Below, piece by piece: positions 16,401 to 22,431 of a stretch of DNA of 22,431 bases; position 1 is the first letter of the stretch; each line of letters starts with the position of its first letter. Both the position numbers and the translations under genes were made by a program. Origin of the DNA: an uncultured Muribaculaceae bacterium. GTDB taxonomy: Bacteria; Bacteroidota; Bacteroidia; Bacteroidales; Muribaculaceae. The notes beneath the pieces were generated by a model. It worked only from the letters and a program-made list of their open reading frames with translations, was not told the origin of the DNA and ran no database searches. The stretch is taken from positions 1-22,431 of the forward strand of contig CAJUHX010000031.1 of the NCBI GenBank assembly GCA_910586455.1. The letters are read 5' to 3'.

Positions 16401-16563
16401 CATCGACGTTAACCTCGGTGCTTGCGTGGTAAGCGTATGCGACCTCGCCGGTCGTGCAGTTGCTGTATACGAAGTTGAAGGCGCAGCTCAGCTGCCCGTA
16501 AGCCTGCCTGCCGGTGTTTACGTTGTTAACGCCAACGGCAAGGCCCTGAAAATTCGCATCTGA
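13456..16563 (+). CDS. Large secreted protein with three YPAS modules, three CARDB-like domains and T9SS tail
   Basis: A 1035-aa exported protein with signal peptide 1-23 (ending AVAQ). A ~190-residue module that I cannot assign occurs three times, marked by CQTLYPASSM (55-64), SQALYPASVL (262-271) and CQILYPASFF (682-691). Copies 1 and 2 also carry YxVKEL before the first sheet and G[TA]HTRYY near the end. CARDB-like Ig folds lie at about 431-535, 537-643 and 849-957, with NNGTQTVENYTV, NDGNSELTGYSV and NKGTVDIEEYTI as equivalent strands. The order is YPAS-YPAS-CARDB-CARDB-YPAS-CARDB-tail. The tail begins SGIENLV (963) and includes VSVCDLAGRAV, LPAGVYVVNANGK and the end LKIRI, the same subtype as the upstream 1098-aa protein. 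It lies between two hairpins with no clear promoter of its own. No catalytic motif is visible. Confidence 0.85.
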   Translation: MRKTLLTLMAATAIGMSALSAVAQDEVLEATVAGMDYKNSSYPINSNSVGKYQGCQTLYPASSMNADLQAAPAYAVKELILPFSNHSSVTSYPTAGKVQMKIYLGTSDNTTLDAFIPESELVEVFNGEIDMASPQIQSEKALRFPVDANFVVNQGKSLVVAYQHEITEAFSGLLYFGDPGAGSGTHTRYYDNATANKAFADNPGCNTSGYVTSLNIKYTLADPEEEPGGEIGDIVEAKVVGGSYSTTEHPICVNSWNLYSASQALYPASVLDAAVKVETYTVKELVYPLLTAPSSGKVKVTALLATSDATVLSEALPQEAFTVVASGVEIDFSTVTDGCLRIPLTKPYIMHKGESMVVGLLAEIDEYNRPNPYPAFINGEIGVTGAHTRYYYGDSEPLGVTNVNYDTQYVGGLNLVFMIGEEEEPQPVDVVDLAATGLTAPAGEIYAGKPYEFIANLKNNGTQTVENYTVEIVNVENNEVLASVEDPKSILSLLEVSVPMTVTFKNGGNYQLAARVTLEGDEDSENDLSEPVAVDVLSLDYKAVSVTGDTEVLPGEEHTYTVTVANDGNSELTGYSVELYVVRDQIADQLIGSSYENAAIAAGKTAEFEFKHSFELAGEYGLKAVVNIEGGEPSVTPVLEVSSLLEGILSPVIKEQLPKWDGSEYDLQNRAFCRRDYKNTACQILYPASFFGEHQNDYQLQSLTLTVVKEEYVIEPMYIKVYMAQTDRTSGYTRESTGQVEVVPAEDFVLVYDGLLSTIQSPDKAQDVELKLQKLFTLESGKGLVLNVEATMQRAGYTALLLASATTTDVNHLCYTYNKSIYGDYNRYCLVANTLPCITFGYALEPLPAVADIEATSLSVPTEDVNAGEELTFRVNFENKGTVDIEEYTIELLSIAGDGEATVLETYEGIRYLAPGQTSNQPMKYTFEEAGEYKLAARLIVEGDADDTNNQTPAVELTVGEKSGIENLVAEGSLSYNAAARTIDVNLGACVVSVCDLAGRAVAVYEVEGAAQLPVSLPAGVYVVNANGKALKIRI

Positions 16564-16576
16564 CACTATGTACTTA

Positions 16577-16607
16577 AGCAGTGACGCGGTTCGACCGCGC
16601 CACTGCT
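16577..16607 (+). terminator. Intrinsic terminator-like hairpin between the last two exoprotein genes
   Basis: AGCAGTG (16577-16583) pairs with CACTGCT (16601-16607). After one A-C mismatch, CGCGGT (16585-16590) pairs with ACCGCG (16594-16599) around TCG. Only ATTTTC follows. The hairpin begins 13 bp after the stop of the 1035-aa gene and ends 30 bp before the ATG at 16638. The short T-tract suggests partial termination. Confidence 0.72.
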
Positions 16608-16637
16608 ATTTTCAAACCAATTAATTCCATAGATTTG

Positions 16638-18779
16638 ATGAAACCGACTACACTAATTTTACCGGCGCTGCTGCTTGCCATGTCCGGTAATGCTCAGGCG
16701 CAGCTTTTTAAAGTCACACCGCGCGCGAGCGAAAGCCAGGAATTTACTGCACGTAATAAGGCGGCCAAGGCTCCTATGATGATGCAAAGCAAGGGCATGA
16801 CCATAGCTTCGCGAGTGATGGGATTCGGCGGCGAAGCCATTACCGAAGTTGAAAAGTACGGCGAACTCGAACTGGTGCTCCACGAAGACTTTTCGCTGCT
16901 TACAGCAGGCAGCGAGGCCGAGCCCGCCACTAATGTAAAACTGACACTGGATGAGTCCGAGGCTAAGTATCCCTGGTGGAACTTCGACCCCAAGTATACC
17001 CATGAACCCCACTGGGGCGTGGGCGGCGAAGCTCCCGGCGTGGCATGCCCCGCAGGCGGATGCCTGTACATGGAGGCTGTGAGCAATGGCGAAACGAAGC
17101 CTCCCTCGCAGGCTCATGTCAACACCACTCTGGTTGATGTGAGCAAGTACGACGGCACCGCAGTGCTTGAGTTCCGCGCACGTACCAAGAACGCAGGCGA
17201 AACCTACGATTGCCTGTGGATAGAAATGGCTGAAACCAACAACATGGGTGAGAGCTGGCACATGCCCGAAGAACAGGTAATCGTCACCGGTATACCATCG
17301 CAGTGGACTACTTACCGCATTGTATTCCGCGACTGCGGCCCCACCACAATATTCAATATGGTAGCTTATCTGCCCGGCAATGTATATCTCGACGATATTA
17401 AGGTTTACCAGCTCAAACCCAATCTGGAGCGTCCCGAAGTGTTCTCGCACAGCGAGTACAAGGGAATATCGTTCGTGGCCAACTGGAGCGCTGTCGAAGG
17501 TGCTACCGGCTACCTGCTGAGCGTGTACCACGATGTGCCTTCGAGCGACCCCTCCGCGCCGTTCGGCTCTACCGAAAGGGAATACATCCTCACCGACGTA
17601 AAGGTGACCGACAACAAGTACACCGTGTCTGATCTCGAGTCGGGCGAAACCTATTACTACACCGTAAAGGCTATCGACGACAAAGGCCACACATCGATTG
17701 AAAGCTTCCCCTGCCGCGTGTACGACCTCGAAATGCCTGTAATGGGCGATGTGGACATACTCAACGACTGGACTTATACCGCCAACTGGAGCGAAGTGCC
17801 CGGTGCCGATGTGTACAACTACTTTGCGTTCGACAAACGCGAGGCTGAAGCCGACGGCCTCTTTGTGGTGACCGACGAGGACTTCACCGGCATCTGCGAC
17901 CTCGAAGGAAACGAAACCGGTTTCACCATCGAGTCGCCCTGGACCATGACATACGACGTTTACTACAGCCGCGAACTCAAGCAGCAAGGCTGGAAAGCTA
18001 CCCACGCTTGCCCCTACACCAACTTCCTCTGTCTTGATGCCTTCTTCTATGAAACGGGCGGCAGTCAGGCAGGCTTGACATCGCCTGAGTTCGACTTCAG
18101 CAAGGATGGCGGCAAGTTTACCGTTACCGTTGACCTGGCAGGTCAGACAAGCCGCGTAGAAGGTGAAGACGGTAAAGAGTACTTCTATACCACTCAGAGC
18201 TGTGCCGCTCTGTTCAACTGGAACGACGCTCTCGGCGATTTCGAGCAGGTAGAACTCCTTTACCCGGAAACCAAAGTTACCGGAAGCTGGCAGACTTTCA
18301 ACTTCAACTTCACCAAGGGCACAGAGCGTTCGATTGTAGGCATATTCGCAATAGGCAGCTACGACAACCTCTATGTCGACAACCTTAAGATTACCCAGAA
18401 CTACAAAGCCGGCGACTACCTGATTGAGCCCTTCCGCTTCAAACAGTACCACGGCTCGGATTTCAACGATATCGCCACCATGATTGACATCGAGGTTCCC
18501 GAACGTGTACAGGGCCTGGACATCTATCACAGGGTTAGCGCCTTTGGTCGTCAGGTCGACAAATACGGCCAGAGCTATGACGACCGCGAGAGCGAATACA
18601 CACCTCTGGCGTTCGTTATGAGTTCTAAATCGGGTGTGGAGAATATAGCTGTAGACGCTGTTGAGGCAACTGCCGAATATTTCCGCATCGATGGTGTACG
18701 TGTGGCTTCTGACAAGCTCACCCCCGGTGTTTATGTTGTCCGCAAGGGCAATACAGTAAGCAAGCAGATGGTTAAGTAA
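16638..18779 (+). CDS. Secreted modular protein: two jelly-roll domains flanking FN3 domains, short sorting tail
   Basis: Counting from the ATG at 16638 this is a 713-aa exported protein with signal peptide 1-21 (ending AQA). I chose this ATG because the frame's upstream GTG at 16581 lies inside the hairpin at 16577-16607 and would put 19 non-signal residues before a good signal sequence. A jelly-roll domain (about 75-258) ends NVYLDDIKVYQ. Two FN3 domains follow (about 263-363, ANWSAVEGATGY; and about 367 to perhaps 430, ANWSEVPGADVY). A second jelly-roll (about 440-588) ends NLYVDNLKITQ. The tail starts SGVENIAVD (665-673) and contains EYFRIDG, PGVYVVRKG and KQMVK, closely like the tail of the 521-aa protein at 8497-10062. 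It is the last gene of the island, ended by a strong terminator. Carbohydrate binding is plausible from the paired jelly-rolls but unproven. Confidence 0.84.
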   Translation: MKPTTLILPALLLAMSGNAQAQLFKVTPRASESQEFTARNKAAKAPMMMQSKGMTIASRVMGFGGEAITEVEKYGELELVLHEDFSLLTAGSEAEPATNVKLTLDESEAKYPWWNFDPKYTHEPHWGVGGEAPGVACPAGGCLYMEAVSNGETKPPSQAHVNTTLVDVSKYDGTAVLEFRARTKNAGETYDCLWIEMAETNNMGESWHMPEEQVIVTGIPSQWTTYRIVFRDCGPTTIFNMVAYLPGNVYLDDIKVYQLKPNLERPEVFSHSEYKGISFVANWSAVEGATGYLLSVYHDVPSSDPSAPFGSTEREYILTDVKVTDNKYTVSDLESGETYYYTVKAIDDKGHTSIESFPCRVYDLEMPVMGDVDILNDWTYTANWSEVPGADVYNYFAFDKREAEADGLFVVTDEDFTGICDLEGNETGFTIESPWTMTYDVYYSRELKQQGWKATHACPYTNFLCLDAFFYETGGSQAGLTSPEFDFSKDGGKFTVTVDLAGQTSRVEGEDGKEYFYTTQSCAALFNWNDALGDFEQVELLYPETKVTGSWQTFNFNFTKGTERSIVGIFAIGSYDNLYVDNLKITQNYKAGDYLIEPFRFKQYHGSDFNDIATMIDIEVPERVQGLDIYHRVSAFGRQVDKYGQSYDDRESEYTPLAFVMSSKSGVENIAVDAVEATAEYFRIDGVRVASDKLTPGVYVVRKGNTVSKQMVK

Positions 18780-18944
18780 TCCACTGCAGCAAGTATATAA
18801 AAAATGCGATGGCGCAGTGCCATCGCATTTTTTTGTATGCCGGGTGTTGTGACGGGACGCCGTCGCAACTCAACAGTTTCGCCCGTCGGGGGGATACGAC
18901 GGGCGGCTGCGAAATATGGAGGCCTATGCTGCGGGAATTATATC
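18780..18944. other. Convergent intergenic region with several stem-loops
   Basis: 165 bp between the ends of two convergent genes. Besides the bidirectional terminator (18799-18833) it contains GACGG-GACG-CCGTC (18851-18864) and a perfect 9-bp stem, CGCCCGTCG (18880-18888) with CGACGGGCG (18897-18905), loop GGGGGATA. No coding frame here looks real. The GC-rich stems would form in the 3' end of the fructokinase transcript. Confidence 0.6.
18799..18834. terminator. Strong bidirectional intrinsic terminator
   Basis: AAAAAATGCGATGGC (18799-18813) pairs perfectly with GCCATCGCATTTTTT (18819-18833) around the loop GCAGT. A seven-base T-run (18828-18834) follows on the + strand, and a matching A-run precedes the stem, so it can act in both directions. 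It lies 19 bp after the last exoprotein gene on the + strand and ends the fructan operon on the - strand. Confidence 0.9.
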
Positions 18945-19823
18945 CTATTTCAGGATTGACTCGGGCAGGATGGGCATGGCGCCGGCTTGGGTGCAGACAT
19001 ATGCGGAGGTTTCAACTGCCTTGCGGTGGGCTTCGGTGATGGGCTTTCCGAGCAGAATCGAGGAGATGAAAGCTGCAGTGAACGAGTCGCCGGCGCCTAC
19101 TGTATCAGCTACCTCCACACGTGGGGTGGGCTGGAACGATACGTTGCCGGGAGTGAACACGTAGCTGCCGTTAATTCCGCAAGTGAGAATGAGCATCTTA
19201 AGGTTGTACTTGCCCAGCAGAATCCAGCATTTGTCCTGCAGGTCTATACCGGGGTAGCCGAACATACGGCTCACAGTGACAAGCTCCTCGTCGTTTATTT
19301 TCAGGATGTTACAGCGCTTCATGCTGTTGCACAGTATATCTTTGTTGTAGAAGCCCTGACGCAGGTTTACGTCGAATACCACCAGAGGATCGTTGTCGTC
19401 GGGCATGGCGTCGAGGAAGCGGTTGATGGTGTTTCGCGACACCACGTTGCGCTGAGCCAGCGAACCGAAGCATACGGCACGGGTGCGCTGTGCTATATTC
19501 TCGATTTTGGCTGTGTAGGGAATATTATCCCATGCCACATTTTCCTTGATGTCGTAAACGGGCACGCCGGCCTGGTCTATCTCAACCTGAACGGTACCGG
19601 TGGGATAGGCCACACGTTCGATGTTGTGGTTGAGCTGTTTGGTATCGAAATTATCAACGATTTCATTGCCGAGGTCATCGTTGCCGACGGCGCTGATAAC
19701 GCAACTGTCGAGTCCGAACTGCTTTACGTGATAAGCGAAATTCGCCGGCGCACCGCCTATTTTCTTTCCTTCGGGGAGCATATCCCACAGGGCTTCGCCC
19801 ATGCCTACTACAAGGTCTTTCAT
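18945..19823 (-). CDS. Fructokinase, PfkB/ribokinase family
   Basis: A predicted cytoplasmic sugar kinase that phosphorylates fructose with ATP. PfkB landmarks are present: the N-terminal start MKDLVVGMGEALWD, the di-glycine substrate-binding motif KIGGAPANFAYH (21-32), VNLRQGFY (152-159), and signature 2, DTVGAGDSFTAAF (240-252), with the anion-hole glycines and catalytic base D246. The 292-aa length is full for fructokinases. The specificity for fructose rests mainly on context: it is the third gene of a tight unit behind a GH32 enzyme and a sugar permease, 12 bp after the permease stop. The gene order matches fructan clusters known from Bacteroides. Another hexose substrate cannot be ruled out from sequence alone. 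Confidence 0.9.
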   Translation of the reverse strand: MKDLVVGMGEALWDMLPEGKKIGGAPANFAYHVKQFGLDSCVISAVGNDDLGNEIVDNFDTKQLNHNIERVAYPTGTVQVEIDQAGVPVYDIKENVAWDNIPYTAKIENIAQRTRAVCFGSLAQRNVVSRNTINRFLDAMPDDNDPLVVFDVNLRQGFYNKDILCNSMKRCNILKINDEELVTVSRMFGYPGIDLQDKCWILLGKYNLKMLILTCGINGSYVFTPGNVSFQPTPRVEVADTVGAGDSFTAAFISSILLGKPITEAHRKAVETSAYVCTQAGAMPILPESILK

Positions 19824-19835
19824 GATTTTATGCTG

Positions 19836-21020
19836 TTATTGGTTTTTGATTTTCATAGTGTAAACAAGCAGGTAAAGCACACCTGCCGACATAACGATTA
19901 TAGAACCGAGCTGACCTACAGCACCGGCAGCGGCACCCATGGCGAGCGGGAAAATGGTGCCGCCGAAGAGGCCCATAATCATGAGGCCCGAAACCTCGTT
20001 GCGTTCGGCCGGAGCGGCGATAAGAGCCTGCGAGAATACCACCGAGAAGATGTTGGAGTTGCCCACACCAATAAGGCCGATGCCGGTGAAGAGCATGGTG
20101 AGGTCGCGGCAGGTCATAAGTATGGCCATGCCTGCAGCCATAAGCAGCACGCTGATGAGGAAGAAACTGCGCGGAGGCATCATACGCAGAATGAAGGCGC
20201 CCAGGAAGCAGCCGGCGGTACGGCAGATGAAGTAGACGGTGGTGCCGAAGATGGCTTCGTTGAGGGCCAGGCCCAGACGTTCGCTTATAACCTTGGGTGC
20301 GTAGGTGTTGGTGCCCACGTCGATGCCCACATGGCACATAATGCCTATGAAGCAGAGCAGAATGAAGGGGCGGCCGAGCAGGCGCACACATTCGCCGATG
20401 CCGGATACCTTGTCGGGCTTTTCCTCATGGATTGGGGTGGCACCCAAGGCAGCCAGCGACAGCAGGCAGATTACGGCGTAGATAAGGAAGAGTATACGCC
20501 AGTTGAGGCCGAAGGTCATCATGGCTGTGGCGGCGCCCCAAGGTGCGATAAGGGTGGCGGAGAACGAGGCGATGGCTTTTACAAACTGGCCAAAGGTGAG
20601 GGTTGACGCCAGTTTGTCGCTGCTTATGAGGTTTGTAACCAGGGGGTTGAGCGATGTCTGCATAATAGCGTTGCCTATGCCCAGAAAGGAGAACGAAAGC
20701 AGCATTATCATGTAGCTTTCGCCAAATAGCGGTATCAGCAGTGATATGAAAGTTACGGCCAGCGAGAGAAGCACGGTCTTCTTGCGTCCGATTTTGTTCA
20801 TCAGCATGCCGGTGGGCACGGAGAAAATCAGAAACCAGAAGAATACCAGCGAGGGGAAGATACTTGCTGACGCCTCGGAGAGGCCGAGGTCTTTCTGTAC
20901 GTAGTTGGTGGCAGTGCCGACAAGGTCGACGAATCCCATGGCGAAGAAGCAGAGCATCACGGGAATCATCTGTGCTATTGTGCTTTTGCGAGCGGTAGCG
21001 GCGGCAGTTTGATTGTTCAT
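19836..21020 (-). CDS. MFS sugar permease, FHS/FucP-like, probable fructose importer
   Basis: A predicted inner-membrane transporter of 394 aa with about 12 hydrophobic segments. The MFS loop 2-3 motif appears as MNKIGRKKTV (74-83). The N-terminal segment (IPVMLCFFAMGFVDLVGTA) and the central break near 205-215 fit the fucose/glucose/galactose:H+ symporter subgroup found in Bacteroidetes polysaccharide loci. It is placed 14 bp after the GH32 gene and 12 bp before fructokinase, so fructose is the likely cargo. The sequence itself does not prove the substrate. No signs of truncation. Confidence 0.9.
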   Translation of the reverse strand: MNNQTAAATARKSTIAQMIPVMLCFFAMGFVDLVGTATNYVQKDLGLSEASASIFPSLVFFWFLIFSVPTGMLMNKIGRKKTVLLSLAVTFISLLIPLFGESYMIMLLSFSFLGIGNAIMQTSLNPLVTNLISSDKLASTLTFGQFVKAIASFSATLIAPWGAATAMMTFGLNWRILFLIYAVICLLSLAALGATPIHEEKPDKVSGIGECVRLLGRPFILLCFIGIMCHVGIDVGTNTYAPKVISERLGLALNEAIFGTTVYFICRTAGCFLGAFILRMMPPRSFFLISVLLMAAGMAILMTCRDLTMLFTGIGLIGVGNSNIFSVVFSQALIAAPAERNEVSGLMIMGLFGGTIFPLAMGAAAGAVGQLGSIIVMSAGVLYLLVYTMKIKNQ

Positions 21021-21034
21021 GGAGTTATGATGGA

Positions 21035-22431
21035 TTATTCAGCGTTGATATTATAGATTTCGAGGGAGTTGAGCCGTGCGTTGCCCTTGGGGGCGGTCAG
21101 GCTCAGGGAGGAGTAGGGCTGCGAGGGGAAAACCAGGTTGGTCATGCAGCTGCGGCCACCGTTAGCGAATACTTCGATGCTGCTGCGGTCGACAAACAGG
21201 CGCAGGCTTAGTTTGCCGTTGCTTTCGAATGTAGGTGCCACAGTCACGGCGGGGAAGTCGAGGCTGAAATCAGTGCGTCCGCTTTGGGTGCGGTCGAAGC
21301 TCAGAGTGCGGTCGGCGGCATTATAGTTCAGCACCACTTTTTCGCCCTGCGGGTTGGCGAGAGTGATGTCGACATCGGCCGACGGAGAGTCGAGGGTGAG
21401 GCATATCTCGCATATGCCGTCGTTGCCGGCAGGCAGAGCGAAAGTGCGGGCCTTTTTTGATATCGAGACCGAGCCTGATTTCTTGAATATACCGGCTCGG
21501 AGGCCGTCGACTTCGGGCGATGGAGCCGAAGCCACCCGCAGCTCGCCGTCGGCGTCTGTAAAGAGGCTGAGGTCGCGTGGCAGGGTGTTGGCGCTGCGGA
21601 ACTGCATTGTGGGCACATCGGCGGCGTACTGCCAGTTGCTCATCCAGCCTATGGCAGTGCGGCGGTTTTGGGGCGCGTCGAACCAGCTTACCAGAGCATA
21701 GTTGTCCTTGCCGTAGTCGAGCCACTTGGTGGGCACGTTGCCGCTGGAATCGCGGTCGGGCGTGAAAGTCTTGCCGTCGAAGTCGCCGGTAAAGTACTGA
21801 ACGCCGCTGCCTCCGAAGGGGCCTCCGGGGTTGAGGTTCACAATCAGAACCCACTTTTTGTTTCCCTCCGGCGTGGTAAGTTCAAACAAGTCGGGGCACT
21901 CCCATACACCGCCCTGCGCGGCAACCTTGCCGAAGGCGCTGTTGAAGTTCCAGTGCCGGAGGTCTTTCGAGGAGAAGAAGAGAATTTCGTGGTCGAGGGC
22001 GTGAGCCAGAGTCATGTTCCACTCGCCGGTGGCGGGGTTGAAAAACACCTTGGGGTCGCGAGCCTCCGATTCCAGGGTTATGACAGGATTGCCTGGATAG
22101 ATATCGAAGGTCAGGCCTCCGTCGTGGCTGAAAGCAATGTTCTGAGTCTGGCTTGCGTCGGCGGCGGTGTACATGGCTACCACGGCGTCGGTGCCGAATC
22201 CGGCGGTGTTATTTTTGTCGGTAACGGCGCTACCGCTGAAAATCGAGCCCATGGCCTGAGGTTCGATGGCCGGGGCGTGGTGCTCCCAGTGTAGCAGGTC
22301 GCGCGAGGTGGAGTGTCCCCAGGTCATGTTCTGCCATTTGGAGCCGAACGGGTTGTACTGGTAATACAGATGCCATACTCCATTGTCGCAGAACATGCCG
22401 TTGGGGTCGTTCATCCAGCCGTACAGCGGGG
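21035..22431 (-). CDS. GH32 beta-fructosidase (levanase/inulinase/invertase type), 5' end outside the window
   Basis: A glycoside hydrolase that releases fructose from fructans or sucrose. The frame stays open to the window edge: PLYGW precedes the internal Met at 22414, so that Met is not the start and the N-terminus, including any signal peptide, is off-window. Counting from that Met, the catalytic trio is D3 (nucleophile, WMNDPNG), D120 (RDP, transition-state stabiliser) and E172 (WECPD, acid/base). FSGSAV (59-64) is also conserved. The five-bladed propeller occupies about 1-310. The C-terminal beta-sandwich runs to 459 and includes LRLFVDRSSIEVFANGG. No T9SS tail is present, so the enzyme probably acts in the periplasm or as a lipoprotein. 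Exo or endo mode and beta-2,1 or beta-2,6 preference cannot be read here. It leads a three-gene unit with the permease and fructokinase. Confidence 0.94.
   Translation of the reverse strand, partial: PLYGWMNDPNGMFCDNGVWHLYYQYNPFGSKWQNMTWGHSTSRDLLHWEHHAPAIEPQAMGSIFSGSAVTDKNNTAGFGTDAVVAMYTAADASQTQNIAFSHDGGLTFDIYPGNPVITLESEARDPKVFFNPATGEWNMTLAHALDHEILFFSSKDLRHWNFNSAFGKVAAQGGVWECPDLFELTTPEGNKKWVLIVNLNPGGPFGGSGVQYFTGDFDGKTFTPDRDSSGNVPTKWLDYGKDNYALVSWFDAPQNRRTAIGWMSNWQYAADVPTMQFRSANTLPRDLSLFTDADGELRVASAPSPEVDGLRAGIFKKSGSVSISKKARTFALPAGNDGICEICLTLDSPSADVDITLANPQGEKVVLNYNAADRTLSFDRTQSGRTDFSLDFPAVTVAPTFESNGKLSLRLFVDRSSIEVFANGGRSCMTNLVFPSQPYSSLSLTAPKGNARLNSLEIYNINAE

Noticed and set aside
16581..16637. 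GTG start at 16581 for the 713-aa exoprotein
   Set aside because: It lies inside the terminator-like hairpin and would place 19 polar residues before a clear signal peptide. The ATG at 16638 is preferred.
16630..16637. TAGATTTG directly before the ATG at 16638 as a promoter -7 element
   Set aside because: It matches TAnnTTTG, but transcription would start inside the coding sequence, and no TTTG-like -33 element lies 19-21 bp upstream.
16659..18530. 623-codon open frame on the - strand opposite the 713-aa exoprotein gene
   Set aside because: It is an antisense shadow. The + strand protein has a signal peptide, FN3 and jelly-roll landmarks and a sorting tail, while the antisense product shows no domain or leader. 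Codon bias keeps stop codons out of the opposite frame.
18809..19164. Short + strand ORFs (18809-19039, 18916-19164) after the exoprotein island
   Set aside because: They start inside or just after the terminator and run antisense through the fructokinase C-terminus, with no homology signs.
18987..20606. 539-codon open frame on the + strand opposite fructokinase and permease
   Set aside because: It spans the ends of two well-supported - strand genes and their gap, has unusual His/Ala/Gly-rich composition and no recognisable domain.
21668..22294. 208-codon + strand frame opposite the GH32 gene
   Set aside because: It is antisense to the catalytic propeller of GH32, where the RDP and WECPD motifs confirm the - strand frame.

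Overview
The window looks like a chromosomal segment from a member of the Bacteroidales, most plausibly a gut Muribaculaceae (S24-7)-type organism; that family placement is inference. The supporting evidence is: start codons without Shine-Dalgarno sequences but with AT-rich leaders; matches to the Bacteroidetes TAnnTTTG -7 promoter element; a run of large secreted proteins ending in type IX secretion (T9SS) type A-like C-terminal sorting tails; an Omp28-like protein; and a Bacteroides-style GH32 / sugar permease / fructokinase cluster. No rRNA, tRNA, CRISPR array, insertion sequence or phage gene was seen.

Layout. (1) 1-445 is AT-rich non-coding DNA. (2) 446-2588 encodes an OmpR/PhoB-type response regulator overlapping its membrane histidine kinase. 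It is followed at 2655-4931 by a large PiT-type phosphate transporter with a helical PhoU-like cytoplasmic tail. (3) 4977-6365 encodes a DUF2130 coiled-coil protein with a PD-(D/E)XK-like acidic/lysine motif and its own promoter. (4) 6626-18779 is a 12-kb island of five consecutive secreted, modular, beta-rich proteins of 614, 521, 1098, 1035 and 713 aa, all on the + strand. The first three are closely packed behind one promoter with a long leader. The fourth and fifth each follow a hairpin ending 30-36 bp before their start codons. A strong bidirectional terminator closes the island. (5) On the - strand, running inward from the right edge, a compact fructan-use operon encodes GH32 beta-fructosidase (cut by the window edge), an FHS/FucP-type sugar permease and a PfkB-family fructokinase.

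How they work together. The right-hand operon is a simple catabolic path: fructan or sucrose is hydrolysed outside the cytoplasm, fructose is imported and then phosphorylated. The left-hand module couples a two-component system to phosphate uptake by position only. The central island is the least ordinary part. It holds surface or secreted proteins built from reusable modules: an Omp28-like CxxC domain, FN3, jelly-roll, CARDB-like domains, and a ~190-residue module around a 'YPAS' motif that I cannot assign to a family. They share a short SG[VI][ED] linker and two subtypes of sorting tail. This suggests a coordinately made set of cell-surface adhesion or glycan-binding factors, but the function is not shown by sequence alone.
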